Part shown: positions 1 through 11,963 of the stretch, piece after piece | How the letters are laid out: each line of letters begins with the position of its first letter | Numbering within the stretch: position 1 is the first letter of the stretch | NCBI GenBank assembly: GCA_011316305.1 | Contig: SAUG01000046.1 | Coordinates: 124,001 to 188,000 of the forward strand | DNA: 64,000 nucleotides | Source: Rusavskia elegans | Taxonomy: Eukaryota > Ascomycota > Lecanoromycetes > Teloschistales > Teloschistaceae | Reading direction: 5' to 3' | The notes under the pieces: model-generated | Seen by the model: the letters and a program-made list of their open reading frames with translations, nothing else | Told to the model about the DNA's origin: nothing | The model's database searches: none | Position numbers and translations under genes: made by a program

Positions 1-59
1 GCCTTTCTAATAGATATATATCCAGAATAAAATATTTAAAAAATTTAAATAAAATTTTA

Positions 60-1745
60 TATCTAAAGAAACTTTAGTAATTTTCGATTTAAAAAAATAG
101 ATTATCTTTTATATAGATGTTTTAGATAGGATAATAGAGTCGTATATTTCCTAAAATAGAAGACTATTTAGATATTATTTAAGAAAATTATTTCTAGTAG
201 AAATTAACTATATAATAATAGATAAGGAAATACTAGTAATTATAGTAAACTTTATATACTAGAAAATTTATATAAACGGAACTAATTATAAAGTAATAGT
301 ATATATAGACTATAAAAACTTACTATTACTATTAGTAAATAAAGAATTAAATTAAAAATAAATAAAATAGGTAGAAGAAATAACCTATTATGATTTTAAA
401 ATTAGATATATTAAAGGCACTAATAATATAATTATAGATATTTTAAACCGAAAAGCAGATTACGAAGCTACTAAAAAAATATCTAGATTTCTATTAAAAA
501 ATGTCGGAAATATCTTTAAAAAGATAGAAGTTTTAAAAGAAATTAATAATATAATTAGATAAACGTATAATCCGAAGACGGCTGGATATTAGAATATTAC
601 TAAAATACTAAAAAGAATTTAAAAAAATACTAATATACCAGTATTTAAAAAATATATCGAAAAATTTATCTGAAATTATCTAGATTATATAATAGTAAAG
701 AAAAGTCGTTAGAAACCGGTAGAAAAATATTAACCGATATAGATGCTAGATATACCGTACTAATAGATCGTATTAGATTTCGTTACAGGGTTACCAAAAT
801 TAGTCGACCCGTATATATAAATCCTATATAATATAATAGTAATAATCGTTAACGGATTTATAAAGTATATAAGATTTATACTATATAAAATAACTATAAT
901 AGTAGAGCAATTAGCTTTCCTATTACTACGGATAGTATTCTACGAAAATAGAATTACGGAAAAAATTATCTTAGATAGAAATAAGCTATTTATTTTAAAT
1001 TTTATAAAAGATTTAATATAAATAGTAGAAGTAGAGTAAATAATATTAATATTTTTCTATCTATAAACTAATAGATAAACGGAAAAAATAAATTAAATAC
1101 TAGAAATTTATTTAAAAATCTACTATTTAGATAAAGGGGAAAATTAGATTTAACTTTTTTCTATAGTTTAGATAGTAATTAATTCTTTATATAACGAAGA
1201 TATCCGAATAATACCGGACGAACTACTCTATAGTAAAAGTATTCGAAGAGAAATATATTTAAATATAAAGAATCCAGTAGTATAATCTTTTATTAATAGA
1301 ATTAATAAAAACTAGAATAAAGTAAAAATAAGAATTTAAATAGTAAAAAAAAAAGTTAAATAAAGATTAGATAAAATAAAAAAGTATTACGATATTAATA
1401 AAAGAGATAAAGTTTTATTTATAATAAAGAATTTAATAAATAAAAAACTGGACAAGCTATATATAGGAGTTTTTAAAGTTTAGAATATTCGGAAAATAAT
1501 AGTATATCTAAAACTTCCTATAATAGAAATTTTCTCTAAATTCTATATTAGATTATTAAAAAAAGTACTAGATCGTATTCCGCTAGTAAAATATTAGTAC
1601 TATTAAAAGCGAGAAAAATACGAAGTCGAGAAAATTTTAGACGAAAGAAAGGAAACTAACGAATTTTTAGTAAAATAGAAAGGGTTCCCCGACGAAAAAA
1701 ATACCTAGGAACCTAGGAAGTACTTTAAATACGCCTAAAAAACTT
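60..1745 (+). pseudogene. A1 pol remnant: RNase H, integrase, chromodomain
   Basis: No open frame longer than about 60 codons survives, yet family order is readable across one main frame. The RNase H segment lies near 60-480. The integrase core follows, with a recognisable LDFVTGLP block near 770-800 and an ILDRNKLFILNF-like block near 960-1010. The chromodomain runs near 1610-1745 (YEVEKILDERK, then NEFLVK, KGFPDE and EPRKYF). Tryptophan and glutamine codons are replaced by TAG/TAA. The chromodomain normally tethers integration to heterochromatin marks; that is family knowledge, not something visible here. Confidence 0.82.
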
Positions 1746-1780
1746 TAAAAAGCTTTAGAAAAGCGATATAAAAGAGGCCG

Positions 1781-2190
1781 TATTATATCCGAAATTCTAT
1801 AGAGATTCTATAAAGGGATTGGTTAAATAAACGAGCCTAATTATCTATAGCCGCCTATAGCCGATATAGTTGTCTCTTCTAATAGAACTTTTAGTAGACG
1901 GCTATCTGTCGGCCTTTACGGCTATTTTTATTATATATATCGTTTATTATTTCTATAGATAGTTCCTTTTATTAGTTATTAATATAATTATTAAATATAT
2001 TTCTATTATTTTTTTTTTAATTACCTCGTAATAAAAATACCTTATAATATCGTAACCGTATTTCTGCGGGTATATAGGATTAGTTATAATAACCTACGTT
2101 AGAATTCCTTTACTATTTAGTAGTTCGGACTACGTCTACGGCTGTAGCTAGATTCGAACGTAACGCTTTCTGATATACAGGGACGTTACA
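1781..2190 (+). repeat. 3' LTR of element A1 (410 bp)
   Basis: This is the reverse complement of the LTRs at 8609-9018 and 11549-11958 and has the same 410-bp length. It begins TATTATATCC (RIP-altered TGTTACGTCC) and ends GGACGTTACA, so the ends form the expected TG...CA and a short terminal inverted repeat. Coding remnants ending in a chromodomain lie just upstream, which makes it the 3' LTR. Confidence 0.9.
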
Positions 2191-4086
2191 GTATAATATA
2201 TATTTATTAAACCGGAAAAGTTTAAATTAAAAATTTAGAAAATTAACTTTCTTTATATTTTAATATAAAGCTAAAATATAATAGGGCCGCCTTTTATAAT
2301 ATAATTATTATACCTTAAATATAACTACGCCGAAATCTAAATAACTATCTATTATTTTTTAGTTTTAGTATATTTACCGCCTTCGATAAAACCGAAGTAT
2401 CCGTTTAGGATTAGAACGATTTTTATTAATAAAGTTAAAATTTTTATATTCGTATTTCCTTTTATTTTAAAACCGATTTATTTAATATTAAATTACTATA
2501 TATTATATTTTAAAGGTATATATATAGCGAGCTTTATAGTAAATCGCGCGGACGTTAATAGGAATAGCCGGTAAAAGTAGTATACTTTCTAGGTCCGAAA
2601 ATATAGAAAAAAAAGGAAATAATTTCTAAAAAGGCCCGGAACCGAACTAAAATTCTAATTATATATAATCGGTATCTAATAAAAATATATAGCTAAACGA
2701 ATTTATAGCCTATAATATATATAATAGAAATCTAGCTAATAGATAATTACTAGCTCTTTTTTTTTAACTATATTTATTAATAAAGTTTCGGCTTAAATTA
2801 TAGAAAATTTATCTTTATATCTAGATCTATTAGAGTTATTAATAGTAGATTAGAAAGATAAAGCTAGAGGACTAAAATTCCTATTATTTTATAGAAAATC
2901 GGGCGGAAAAATATTATAGTCTATAATTCGCTTCGATAATAATCGATATAACTATAGTAGAATAGGAGGAAACGGTATAGAATTATTATCTATACGGCTT
3001 CTAGCTCTTATACCTATTTATTTTCTAAGAAATTACGGGATCTATATTTATAATAGAAGTTTTATACCGACTATAGATTATAATCTATATAAAAATAAAT
3101 ATAAATATTTATTTTAATAGTATTTCTATAGATAGTTACTATATATACCTCCGAATTTCTATTATATATTTATATAGTATATAAAAAGACGAATAATATC
3201 GCTAGTATAAAGACTATAAAATTTACTCGCTTAAATTCTATATAGCTAGAATAAAATTAGTCGTTTTAAAAAAAGTAGGTCGTATATATCTAAAAAACGA
3301 CTTATTTATATAAAAATAGTATTAAACTTTTATAGATATATAATCTAGATAAATCGGCTAAATTTACTAATGTATTCTATATAAATTTCGATATTTTAGT
3401 ACCGGAAATTATTAGAAAAGATAATACTTTCTAAAATAAATTAACGGAACTACTAATATAAATAATATCTCTATTAAATAGCTTGATTTATAGTATCTAT
3501 TACTATATAAAGATAGTAATTACTTTTATAAATAATAATTACTATTTTATTAGCTCGCTATCTATTATCCTATAAAGATTTTATAATAATTCTAACCGCC
3601 GCCGGGTTAGATACGATATACTATAATAGTTATTACTATTATTAGAACAGATAATCAATAATATTATTAAAAGGAAAAGTTCCGAAAATTAAAAAGTTCA
3701 AGATTATAGTAGTCGATATCGAGCTCCCGCTAATATATTTATTTACTTTTATATAAATCGTACGAAGGTAAATTTATACTCTTTACTTTACTTTATTTAT
3801 TATTATTAGTTATAGTTTTATTTCTATTACTATTTAGCTTTAGAAAATATTTACTTCCCTCTATATCTTATTTAGGAAGGGGAAAGTATAGTAGTTAAAA
3901 TTCTAAATTATTCGAACGGTTTAAAAGATTATAGAATATATATCTAGATTATATAGTTATATATAAATTCGGATATTAACTAATCCGGTTACTAATTATA
4001 AAAGCGGGTATAGAAACAGATATAGATCTAGCGTGGAAATACTTGTATATATAAATATTTTATTTCTCTATAATTATAGGAAATCA
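2191..4086 (+). mobile_element. Gypsy-type copy B1, 3' end only, split by A1
   Basis: This stretch is an inverted, diverged copy of the 3' end of element B2 (about 5393-7290). It holds about 1.7 kb of internal sequence, a polypurine tract (3874-3886, AGGAAGGGGAAAG) and a 200-bp LTR. Homology with B2 stops at 2190, where the LTR of A1 begins, so A1 inserted into B1 and the rest of B1 should continue left of the window. The internal part lies downstream of integrase in B2 and matches no Pol domain I know. Heavy RIP prevents any long reading frame. Confidence 0.8.
3887..4086 (+). repeat. 3' LTR of element B1 (200 bp)
   Basis: It is the reverse complement of the 200-bp LTRs at 5393-5592 and 15947-16146. 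It starts TATAGTAGTT (RIP-altered TG start) and ends AGGAAATCA. A polypurine tract immediately precedes it, as expected for a 3' LTR. An internal palindrome TCTATAATTATAGG lies near its end. Confidence 0.85.
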
Positions 4087-5392
4087 ATTTGAAATTCTAG
4101 AATATTTGAATAAAATTATATAGATTTATTTTTAGTTTATATATAGATTCTATTTTAGACTATTTATTAAATAGATATTTGTACTATAGATACTATTAGA
4201 GTTTTAATCTATCGAAAATCTATTTTTTAGATTTTTAAATTATTTAGATTTTTAGATTATTTAAATTAAAATGGCTGTCAGCCGGTCTAATCTAAAAATC
4301 CATTTTAGAATTCGTTGATATATCGTCGCTATTATAAATTATCTTTTTAATAGTAGTACCGTAATTCGTATTATATAATTAGAAAACTTCTATATCTAAT
4401 AGCTGCGTAAAATATATAAAATAAATAGATAATTTAAATAATTTAATATTATATTCGTCGATTAAATTAAAAAGTTTTAAAATAATATAGAAACTAAAGC
4501 TATCGATAATAAATAGCTAGTATTTATCGACTTTTTTTTTTTTATATATTTTTAATAAAATAGTATAGTTAATCTAATATAAAATTTTCGTTACAATATT
4601 TTATAATCGAATATTTAAAAAATACGCTATTATTAAAATCGTTTTCTATATTCTATTTATATATAATATATTAGGCCTTTAAAATAAATAGAAAAAAAAT
4701 AGTTTTATCGGTAATACTAGAAAAAAGAATTAAAATAAAATTTAAATCGTAGAAAAACTACTAATATAATTACTTCTATCGAAATATAATAGTCGCGATT
4801 CTATAAATCGGCGATAATATTTTTTTTTTTATTTCTATTAAATATAATAACTATACGGAAATATATATAGTTAATTTAAAAGCTAGTTTTATTTATATTA
4901 TATATATTATCGGATATAATATCGTATTTTTAAATTTTTATCTAAAACTTGCCGAAATATTTTATTAATATTTTAATATAGTTAGTATTTTTTCTATTAA
5001 TATTAAAAAGGCGTTAGATAATCGAATAAAATTTTAGATAATATTTTATAAATCGTATAAACTAGTATTAACCGACGGGAAAAACTAGCTAGTTATCGCG
5101 ATATAAAATATAATTAACAGCGTTTTCGATAAACTAAAAATTCGATAATTAATTAATATTATCGAAACGTTTAATATAATATATTAGAATATTTAGTTAA
5201 ATATCGGTTAGACGTTTATTAATAGAATTTTTTATAGATTTAGAATTACTTTCGGGAATAGATTACTATAGAATTTAAATTTTAACGTTATAATAGCGGA
5301 CGTATTTAACGGTATTATCGAATTCGTTATTATAAAAGATTTTAACTACTTTTTTATAATATCTTTTTAATATATAGTATAGAATTCCAAGC
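4087..5392. other. AT-rich spacer between inverted B1 and B2, unidentified
   Basis: This is 1.3 kb of RIP-like AT-rich sequence between two inverted 200-bp LTRs. It contains poly-T runs near 4530-4545 and 4820-4835 and no surviving reading frame. I see no LTR, tRNA or recognisable transposase motif. About 14 bp next to the left LTR (ATTTGAAATTCTAG) resemble the inverted sequence next to the right LTR (GCTTGGAATTCTAT), so the palindrome reaches slightly into this spacer. It may be an older mutated DNA element or pre-insertion genomic sequence. Confidence 0.5.
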
Positions 5393-5592
5393 TGATTTTC
5401 TATAATTATAGAAAAGTGAAATATTTATATATATAAATATTTCTACGTTAAATCTATATCTATTTTTATACCCGCTTTTATAATTAGTAACCGAATTAGT
5501 TAATATCCGAATTTATATATAATTATATAATCTAGATATATATTTTATAATTCTTTAAACTATTTATATAGTTTAAAATTCTAACTATTATA
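5393..5592 (-). repeat. 3' LTR of element B2 (200 bp)
   Basis: It starts TGATTTTCTA and ends in ACTATTATA on the plus strand. It matches 15947-16146 in the same orientation and 3887-4086 inverted, at the same 200-bp length. The adjoining TTTTCTCTTTTTT at 5593-5605 is the complement of a polypurine tract, identifying it as the 3' LTR of a reverse-strand element. Confidence 0.85.
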
Positions 5593-5605
5593 TTTTCTCT
5601 TTTTT

Positions 5606-7560
5606 AAATAAAATATAGAAGGAAGTAAATATTTTTTAAAGCTAAATAGTAATAGAAAAAAAACTATAACTAGTAATAATAAATAAATATAAAGCAAGGA
5701 ATAAAAGTTTATTTTCGTATAATTTATATAGAAGTAAATAAATATACTAGCGGAAACTCGCTATCGACTACTAAAACCTCGAATTTTTTAATTCTCGGAA
5801 CTCTTTCTTTTAATAATATTATTAATTATCTATTTTAATAATAGTAATAATAACTATTATAGTATACCGTATCTAACCCGGCGGCGGTTAGAATTATTAT
5901 AAAATCTTTATAAAATAATAGATAGCGAGTTAATAAAATAGAAATTATTATTTATAGAAGTAATTACTATTTATATATAGTAATAGATACTATAAATTAG
6001 ATTATTCGATAGAAATAACGCTTATATTAATAGTTCTATTAATTTGTTTTAGGAAATATTATTTTTCCTAATAATTTCCGGCGTTAAAATATCGAAATTT
6101 ATATAGAATACTTTAATAAATTTAGCCGATTTATCTAGATTATATATCTATAAAAGTTTAATACTATTTCTATATAAATAAATCGTTCTTTAGATATATA
6201 TGATTTATTTTTTTTCGAACGACTAATTTTATTTTAGCTATATAGAATTTAAACGAGTAAATTTTATAGCTTTTATATTAGTAATATTACTCGTTCCTTT
6301 ATATACTATATAAATATATAATAGAAATTCGGAGGTATATATAGTAACTATTTATAGAAATATTATTAAAATAAATATCTATATTTATCTTTATATAGAT
6401 TATAATCTATAGTCGGTATAGAATTTCTATTATAGATATAGATCCTATAATCTTTTAAAAAACGAATAGATATAAGAACTAGAAACTATATAGATAATAA
6501 TTCTATACTATTTTTTTTTATTCCGCTATAATTATATTAATTATTATTAAAGCGAATTATAAACTATAATATTTTTCTATCCGATTTTCTATAAAATAAT
6601 AAAAGTTTTAATTTTTTGGTTTTATCTTTCTAATCTACTATTAATAACTCTAATAGACCTAGATATAAAAATAAACTTTTTATAATTTAAACCGAAATCT
6701 TATTAGCGAATATAATTAAAAGAGAAAGAACTAGTAGTTATCTATTAATTAGATTTCTATTATATATATTAAAGGCTATAAATTTATTTAATTATATGTT
6801 TTTATTAGATACTAATCGTATATAATTAGATTTTTAGCTCGATTCTATATCTTTTTAAAAATTATTTCCTTTTTCTTTAACGCTTTCGGATCTAGAGAAT
6901 ATATTACTTTTACCGGCTATTTCTACTAACGCCCGCGCGGTTCGCCGTAAAGTCTACTATATATATATCTTTAAGGTATAGTATATAGCGACTTAATATT
7001 AAATAGACCGGTTTTAGAATAAAAAGGAACGCGAACGTATAGACTTCGATTTTATTAATAAAGATTATTCTAGTTTTTAATAGAAACTTCGGCCCCGTCG
7101 AAAACGGTAGATATATTAAAACTAAAAAATAATAGATAGTTATTTAGACTTCGGAGTAGCTATATTTAAAGTATAATAATTATATTATAAAAAACGGTCC
7201 TATTATATTTCCGCTTTATATTAAAATATAGAGAAATCTAATTTACCGAATTTTCGATTTAAATTCTTTTAATTAAAGAATATATATCGTATATATTCTA
7301 GAATAAAAGACCGTATCTAAAGTTATTATTAAATCTTTATTAAATATAATTCTATAAACTAGTAAAAAGCTCCGCTTTAACGTTATTTTAGGATTATTTA
7401 TATCTTTATTTACTTTTTACTCTATAGGAAATTAATAAAAATAATTTTTTTTAAAATAAATAAAAGATAAAGATATTATATCTAATTAAAAATTAAAGTA
7501 TATTTTAATATATACGAATATATAAAATAATAAATAAAATTAAAAATCTAATTAATTTTT
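5606..7560 (-). other. Non-Pol 3' segment of family B, downstream of integrase
   Basis: The integrase C-terminal tail is readable down to about 7570 (QLPPGGKRKRKK-like stretch near 7700). Between there and the 3' LTR lies about 2 kb that belongs to no standard Gypsy Pol domain. The same segment is present in copy B1 (2191-3873). On the sense strand some stretches have few stops other than TAA/TAG at likely former Gln/Trp codons, which suggests a former additional reading frame. I do not recognise the product. Confidence 0.5.
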
Positions 7561-7569
7561 TTCTTTTCT

Positions 7570-8608
7570 AAAAGTTTATATCTTATTATCGCCTTTTTTA
7601 TAGAAATTATTTTCAGATATAGGCCTAAATTTAGATAAATAATTATTATCTAGATTTTCCGCCGGCTTTAATTTATAAAACTTTTTTCGTTTACGTTTTC
7701 CGCCTGGCGGAAGCTGTTTTATAGTAATTTTCTTTAATCTTTTATATCTATAAAGTATTTTCTATCTAATAGTAATATTTTTTTCTATAAAATATTTCTT
7801 TATATAATCTCTACTAATTAGATATTTATTAGCTAATTTACTAGAAGATTTTAGAATATAGATATTTAAAATCTCCGTTTAAATAACCTTATATAGATTA
7901 TATTAGTTAACTTCGAATTTTTAAAATTATTTAATTCTAATTAAAACTATATCTTCTTTAATAAAGATATTACTTTTTACCTTTAAATTCTATACCTTTT
8001 TATTAGTTTTTACTCGTATTATTATATTTTTAAATACTTTAATTCGATTATATAAAAGAAATAGTATAGAATCGATTCTTTTATTATATTTTTCCGGAAA
8101 AAAGCTAAAAATATTAGTCGGTAGCGTTAGATTAATATTATAAAGTAAATAAAAAGGTAAAAATCTAGTAGTTATATATATATAAATACGCGTTATAAAT
8201 AGAACCTAGTTTAAATAAAGATTCTAAGTTTTTTTCGGTTACCTAATATAGTATTTAATAAATATTTTCCCGAAAACTCTATTAAATCTTTTAATAGCGC
8301 TATTTATTCGTAGATAATAAAATATTATATCTCGATATTTAACTTCTAGTAGGCGGTATACCTCGTCTATAGCTAGAATCTAAAGATTTATACTTCGATT
8401 AATAATAATTTTTTTTAGAAAGCCGTAATTATAGTAGATCCGATAGATAATAAATTCGGCTAGTATTTCTACTATTATATTTAGAAGCGACTGAACTATA
8501 GTCTATCTAGTAGCGTAGTTAATTATAGTTATAATCTATTTATTATTCTAATTAGTTTCTAGTAAAAAATCGATAAAATCGAATTTCTAGCATTTAAAAG
8601 AATTTAAT
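7570..8608 (-). pseudogene. B2 integrase remnant, 3' portion
   Basis: Reading the reverse strand from 8603 gives a Gypsy integrase core: a DFLLETN-like start, then a TIINYATR block (VDYATR in intact relatives), a NYGFLKKIIINR block, a YLRINSAIKRFNRVFGK-like block and an RIYIYITTRFLPFYLLY-like block. These are the conserved positions of the DDE core, followed by the C-terminal tail to about 7570. The N-terminal remainder lies across the A2 insertion, right of 11958. Many TAA/TAG stops confirm inactivation by RIP. Confidence 0.83.
8604..8608. repeat. Target site duplication TTAAT, left copy (partner 11959-11963)
   Basis: TTAAT immediately precedes the A2 LTR start and recurs immediately after the other LTR at 11959-11963. 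A 5-bp duplication is the usual footprint of Gypsy integrase and shows that A2 inserted as one unit. Confidence 0.85.
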
Positions 8609-9018
8609 TGTAACGTCCCTGTATATCAGAAGGCGTTACGCTCGAGTCTAGCTATAGCTGTAGACGTAGTCCGAGCTACTAAATAGTAAAAGAGTCCTAG
8701 TATAGATTATCGTAACTAATTCTATATACCTATAGAAGTATAGTTACGATATTACGAGGTATCTTTATTATAAAGTAATTAAAAAGAAAATAGTAGAGAC
8801 GTATTTAATAATTATATTAACGACTAATAAAAGAAACTATTTATAGAAGTAATAAGCGATATATATAATAAAAGTAGCTATAAAAGCCGATAGGTAGCCG
8901 TCTATTAAAAATCCTATTAAAAAGAGCGGCTATATCGGCTATAGGCGGCTATAGATAATTAGGTTCGTTTATTTAACTAATTCTTTTATAGAATTTCTAT
9001 AGAGTCGCGGACGTAATA
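8609..9018 (-). repeat. 3' LTR of element A2 (410 bp)
   Basis: It runs from TGTAACGTCC to ...CGGACGTAATA on the plus strand and matches 11549-11958 directly and 1781-2190 inverted. Internal similarity to A1 continues just beyond 9018 (CGGCCCTCT), which is the pre-LTR end of the internal region. Confidence 0.9.
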
Positions 9019-10499
9019 CGGCCCTCTCTATATCGTTTTTTATCTAGCGTATAATCTCTCTGCGGGGTATAAAAAGAGTATTTTCCTTTTTTTTCTTTTT
9101 TCTTTTTTATTCTATTTTCTCGATATCTTTATAATACGTTCTCGGCGAGGAAACCGGTTAAAGTCCTTTTATTATATTTAGTTAAAAGGAATTATAATAC
9201 CTTTTCTTTATTTTCTATATATCTATAATCTTTTAAAAGAATATAAAGTCGAGGTTAGTAGTAATATTTATAGTAAATATACTCGGGTTTAGAAATTATA
9301 TAATCTTTTAATATTTAATACTATCTATATATTATTCTTTTATTTTTTTTATCTTGCTAACTTTCGTAGAAAAGTATTTTAAAGATAAAAAGAATAAACT
9401 CTATTCTAATATTACTAGTATTTTTAATAAATATTCCGAAATTTATTATCGTATCGAATTTTTTTTTAATTCCGAAAAGAAAATTCGTAATAAATATTTA
9501 GTCTAGAAATCGGATTTCCGCCGGCTCTTTAGTAAATAAAAGTATTTTATTATTTATTATCGCGTTTTAGATAAATATAAAAGTAATTTTATCGTTTAAA
9601 AGTAACGCGTTTTATCTTGTTTTAATAAGTTTAATAATCCGGTCGTATTCTATTCCTCTATTAGTTTTACGCTAGCCGCGTAAGAAATTTCCGTTAAATT
9701 AGTACCTGGTTTTAATTTAGATAATTTAGATTAGTTTTTAAAAGATTTTGACTTTTTTTAATCTATAGAAAATATAGGTATCTAAAGAAAATCTAGTTAA
9801 AAATTCTTTTATTTTTACTTTTATAAAACTTATATATCTATATTATAAGTTAATTCCGGTTCCTTTAATAGTTCTACTAAATCCTATTTTTTAGTAACTA
9901 TTTCGTCCTATAATAATAAAGACGAATACTAATTAAACTTTTTATCTCTAGATTATACGCTAAGTACCGGGTCCGGTATTTCTTTATTCTAGTCTATTTA
10001 ACTTAGTTTATAGTATTCGATTTTATCTATAGTTTTAACTATACTCTAGTATACTTTCTATACGTAGTTTATCTAAAACTATTAAATTATTTTTCTACTT
10101 TTATTATATTTCTTAGTAAGTTATTAGAGGAAATAGTAATATTCTTTCTAAATTTTTATATTCCAGATTTCTCCGCCTTTTTTAAAGCTTTTATCTAATT
10201 CTATAATATCGTTATCGTTTATTATTAAAACGGCGTCTATTTCTTTATATAAAAGATTTTTATAGGCTAGTAAATAAATTATTTATAGTTCTATTTTCTT
10301 ATTTATAATACTTTTTTCTATTAGTTTTTCTAAAATCGATACTTTCTATTTATTTTCTAGAATAACGTAGCTTTTCTGACTTTCGATAATAGTAAAACTT
10401 ATTATTCTAATTAATCTATTTTTTATTTTAACTTCGATATCGAGGATTCTATTATTTTTTATTATTTATCTATAAAGATATCCTTTAATTTTATCGTAG

Positions 10500-11530
10500 A
10501 ATTCTTTTATAACTTTATTATCTTTCTTTCCATTTACGAAAGCTATTATTAATTAACTTCTAATTTTAATTTTAAGCGCTACTATAAAGAGTTTTTCGGT
10601 TTCGTATAATTTAAAATCGATTATTAGCTTCGTTATATTCGTTTTTCTTAGTTTTCTAGAATAATATTCTATCTTTATTTTATCCGATAGGTAAATAGAA
10701 TAAATATTATTATAGCAGGCTAACTAGCTTCTTACTATATATTCGTAGGGTAATTTTTCTATTATTTTAAAAAAGTTTTTAGTTACTTTAATTACCTTTT
10801 TAGTTAGATAATTTTTTTTAAGGTATCCTATTTTTCCGTATAAATAATAAACTTTAGTTTTTAATCCTTTAGTTTCGGTAGTATCGAGTTCTATCGGGTC
10901 TCTTCTAGGCTTTCTTTTAATAGGTCTTGTTTTACTAAACGCCTGTTTATTAAAATATATTTTATACTACCTAGCGTCGATTTTTATCGTAAATTTAATA
11001 AGATCCGCTAATAAGTCTAGTTTTTCGATCGCTACTATAACTTTTTTAATTTTTATCTAGAATCTTTTATAGAAGTAGATAATTAGAACTAAATTTTCCT
11101 AGTCTATTTTATAAACTAATATTCTAAACTAAATAGTATAGATAGCTATTAACTTCTATTATTTTAAAACTATTAGTTTCCTTTCCGTTACTCTATCCTT
11201 ATTATTATTTCTAAAAGCTTCTTTTATAGCCGTAATAAAATTACCGAAGATATAAAAGATCTATAATATTTTATTTTCTTTCTATCCTTCTAGATTATCG
11301 AAATAATCTTCTATTCGAAGCTATATCTAATTAAGGATAGCCTTTCCTAGATATAATATTATAAATATAACTTTAACTACTTTATTTAAAAACTAGTTTA
11401 TATATAATATAAAGTAGATATTTATTTAAATAATCTATAGTTTTAAAGATCCTTTATTTCCTTTATAGATATTTAGTATTACTATTTTAATAATATCGCT
11501 TCGATCTATAGGTCGGGATAACGAGATTAA
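10500..11530 (-). pseudogene. A2 gag remnant with mutated CCHC knuckle
   Basis: Reverse-strand reading from about 11,510 gives a typical retrotransposon Gag start: a PIDRSD block, then NKGSLK and a VIFIILYLGKA-like segment, followed by EDYFDNLEG and an EAFRNNNKDRVTERKL block. Near 10,812-10,855 a YYLYGKIGYLKKNY stretch is the zinc knuckle C-x2-C-x4-H-x4-C with its Cys and His codons changed to Tyr (TGY or CAY to TAY). This is direct evidence that a functional Gag was inactivated by C-to-T/G-to-A mutation. Confidence 0.75.
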
Positions 11531-11548
11531 TATAGTAAATTATTAAAG

Positions 11549-11958
11549 TATAACGTCCCTATATATTAGAGGGCGTTATATTTAAGTTTAACTATAGCTA
11601 TAGATATAGTCCGAACTACTAAATAGTAAAAGAGTTCTAGTATAAATTATTATAACTAATTCTATATACCCGTAGAGGTACGGTTACGATATTACGAGAT
11701 ATCTTCGTTATAAAGTAATTAAAAAGAGAATAGTAGAGACGTATTTAATAATTATATTAACGACTAACGAAAGAAACTATCTATAGAAGTAATAAGCGAT
11801 ATATATAATAAAAGTAACTATAAAAACCGATAGATAGCCGTCTACTAAAAGTTCTACTAGGAAGGACGGCTATATCGGCTATAGGCGGCTATAGATAATT
11901 GGACTCGCTTGTTTAACCAATCCCTCTATAGAACCTCTATAGAGTCGCGAACGTAATA
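11549..11958 (-). repeat. 5' LTR of element A2 (410 bp)
   Basis: It starts TATAACGTCC (RIP-altered TGTAACG) and ends CGAACGTAATA, followed at once by the TTAAT target duplication. Length and sequence match the partner LTR at 8609-9018. Confidence 0.9.
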
Positions 11959-11963
11959 TTAAT

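Larger units (their letters stand above)
1..2190 (+). mobile_element. Ty3/Gypsy chromovirus copy A1, RIP-degraded, 5' part outside window
   Basis: Reading the forward strand through stop codons shows, in order, the end of a Gypsy Pol polyprotein: an RNase H domain (about 60-480, ending in a KGTNNIIADILNRKADYE-like stretch), an integrase with its central core (about 560-1330, including LDFVTGLPKL and the later catalytic stretch) and a chromodomain (about 1610-1745, EFLVKWKGFPDE-like with W turned to stop). A purine-rich tract and a 410-bp LTR follow directly. Stops arise mainly where CAA, CAG or TGG would be expected, which is the RIP pattern. The chromodomain after integrase places it among chromoviruses of the MAGGY/Tf1 type. 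The element sits inside copy B1, so its 5' half, gag and other LTR should lie left of the window. It is dead as a coding unit. Confidence 0.88.
8609..11958 (-). mobile_element. Non-autonomous family A element A2 nested in B2 integrase
   Basis: A 3350-bp element with two 410-bp LTRs (8609-9018 and 11549-11958) is flanked on both sides by the 5-bp target duplication TTAAT (8604-8608 and 11959-11963). Reverse-strand reading gives a Gypsy Gag domain followed by a zinc-knuckle remnant, then about 1.5 kb without recognisable protease, RT, RNase H or integrase. The sequence preceding the 3' LTR matches that preceding the LTR of A1, so A2 belongs to the same family. It is therefore an internally deleted or otherwise non-autonomous relative. 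RIP has hit it as strongly as its host. Confidence 0.88.
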
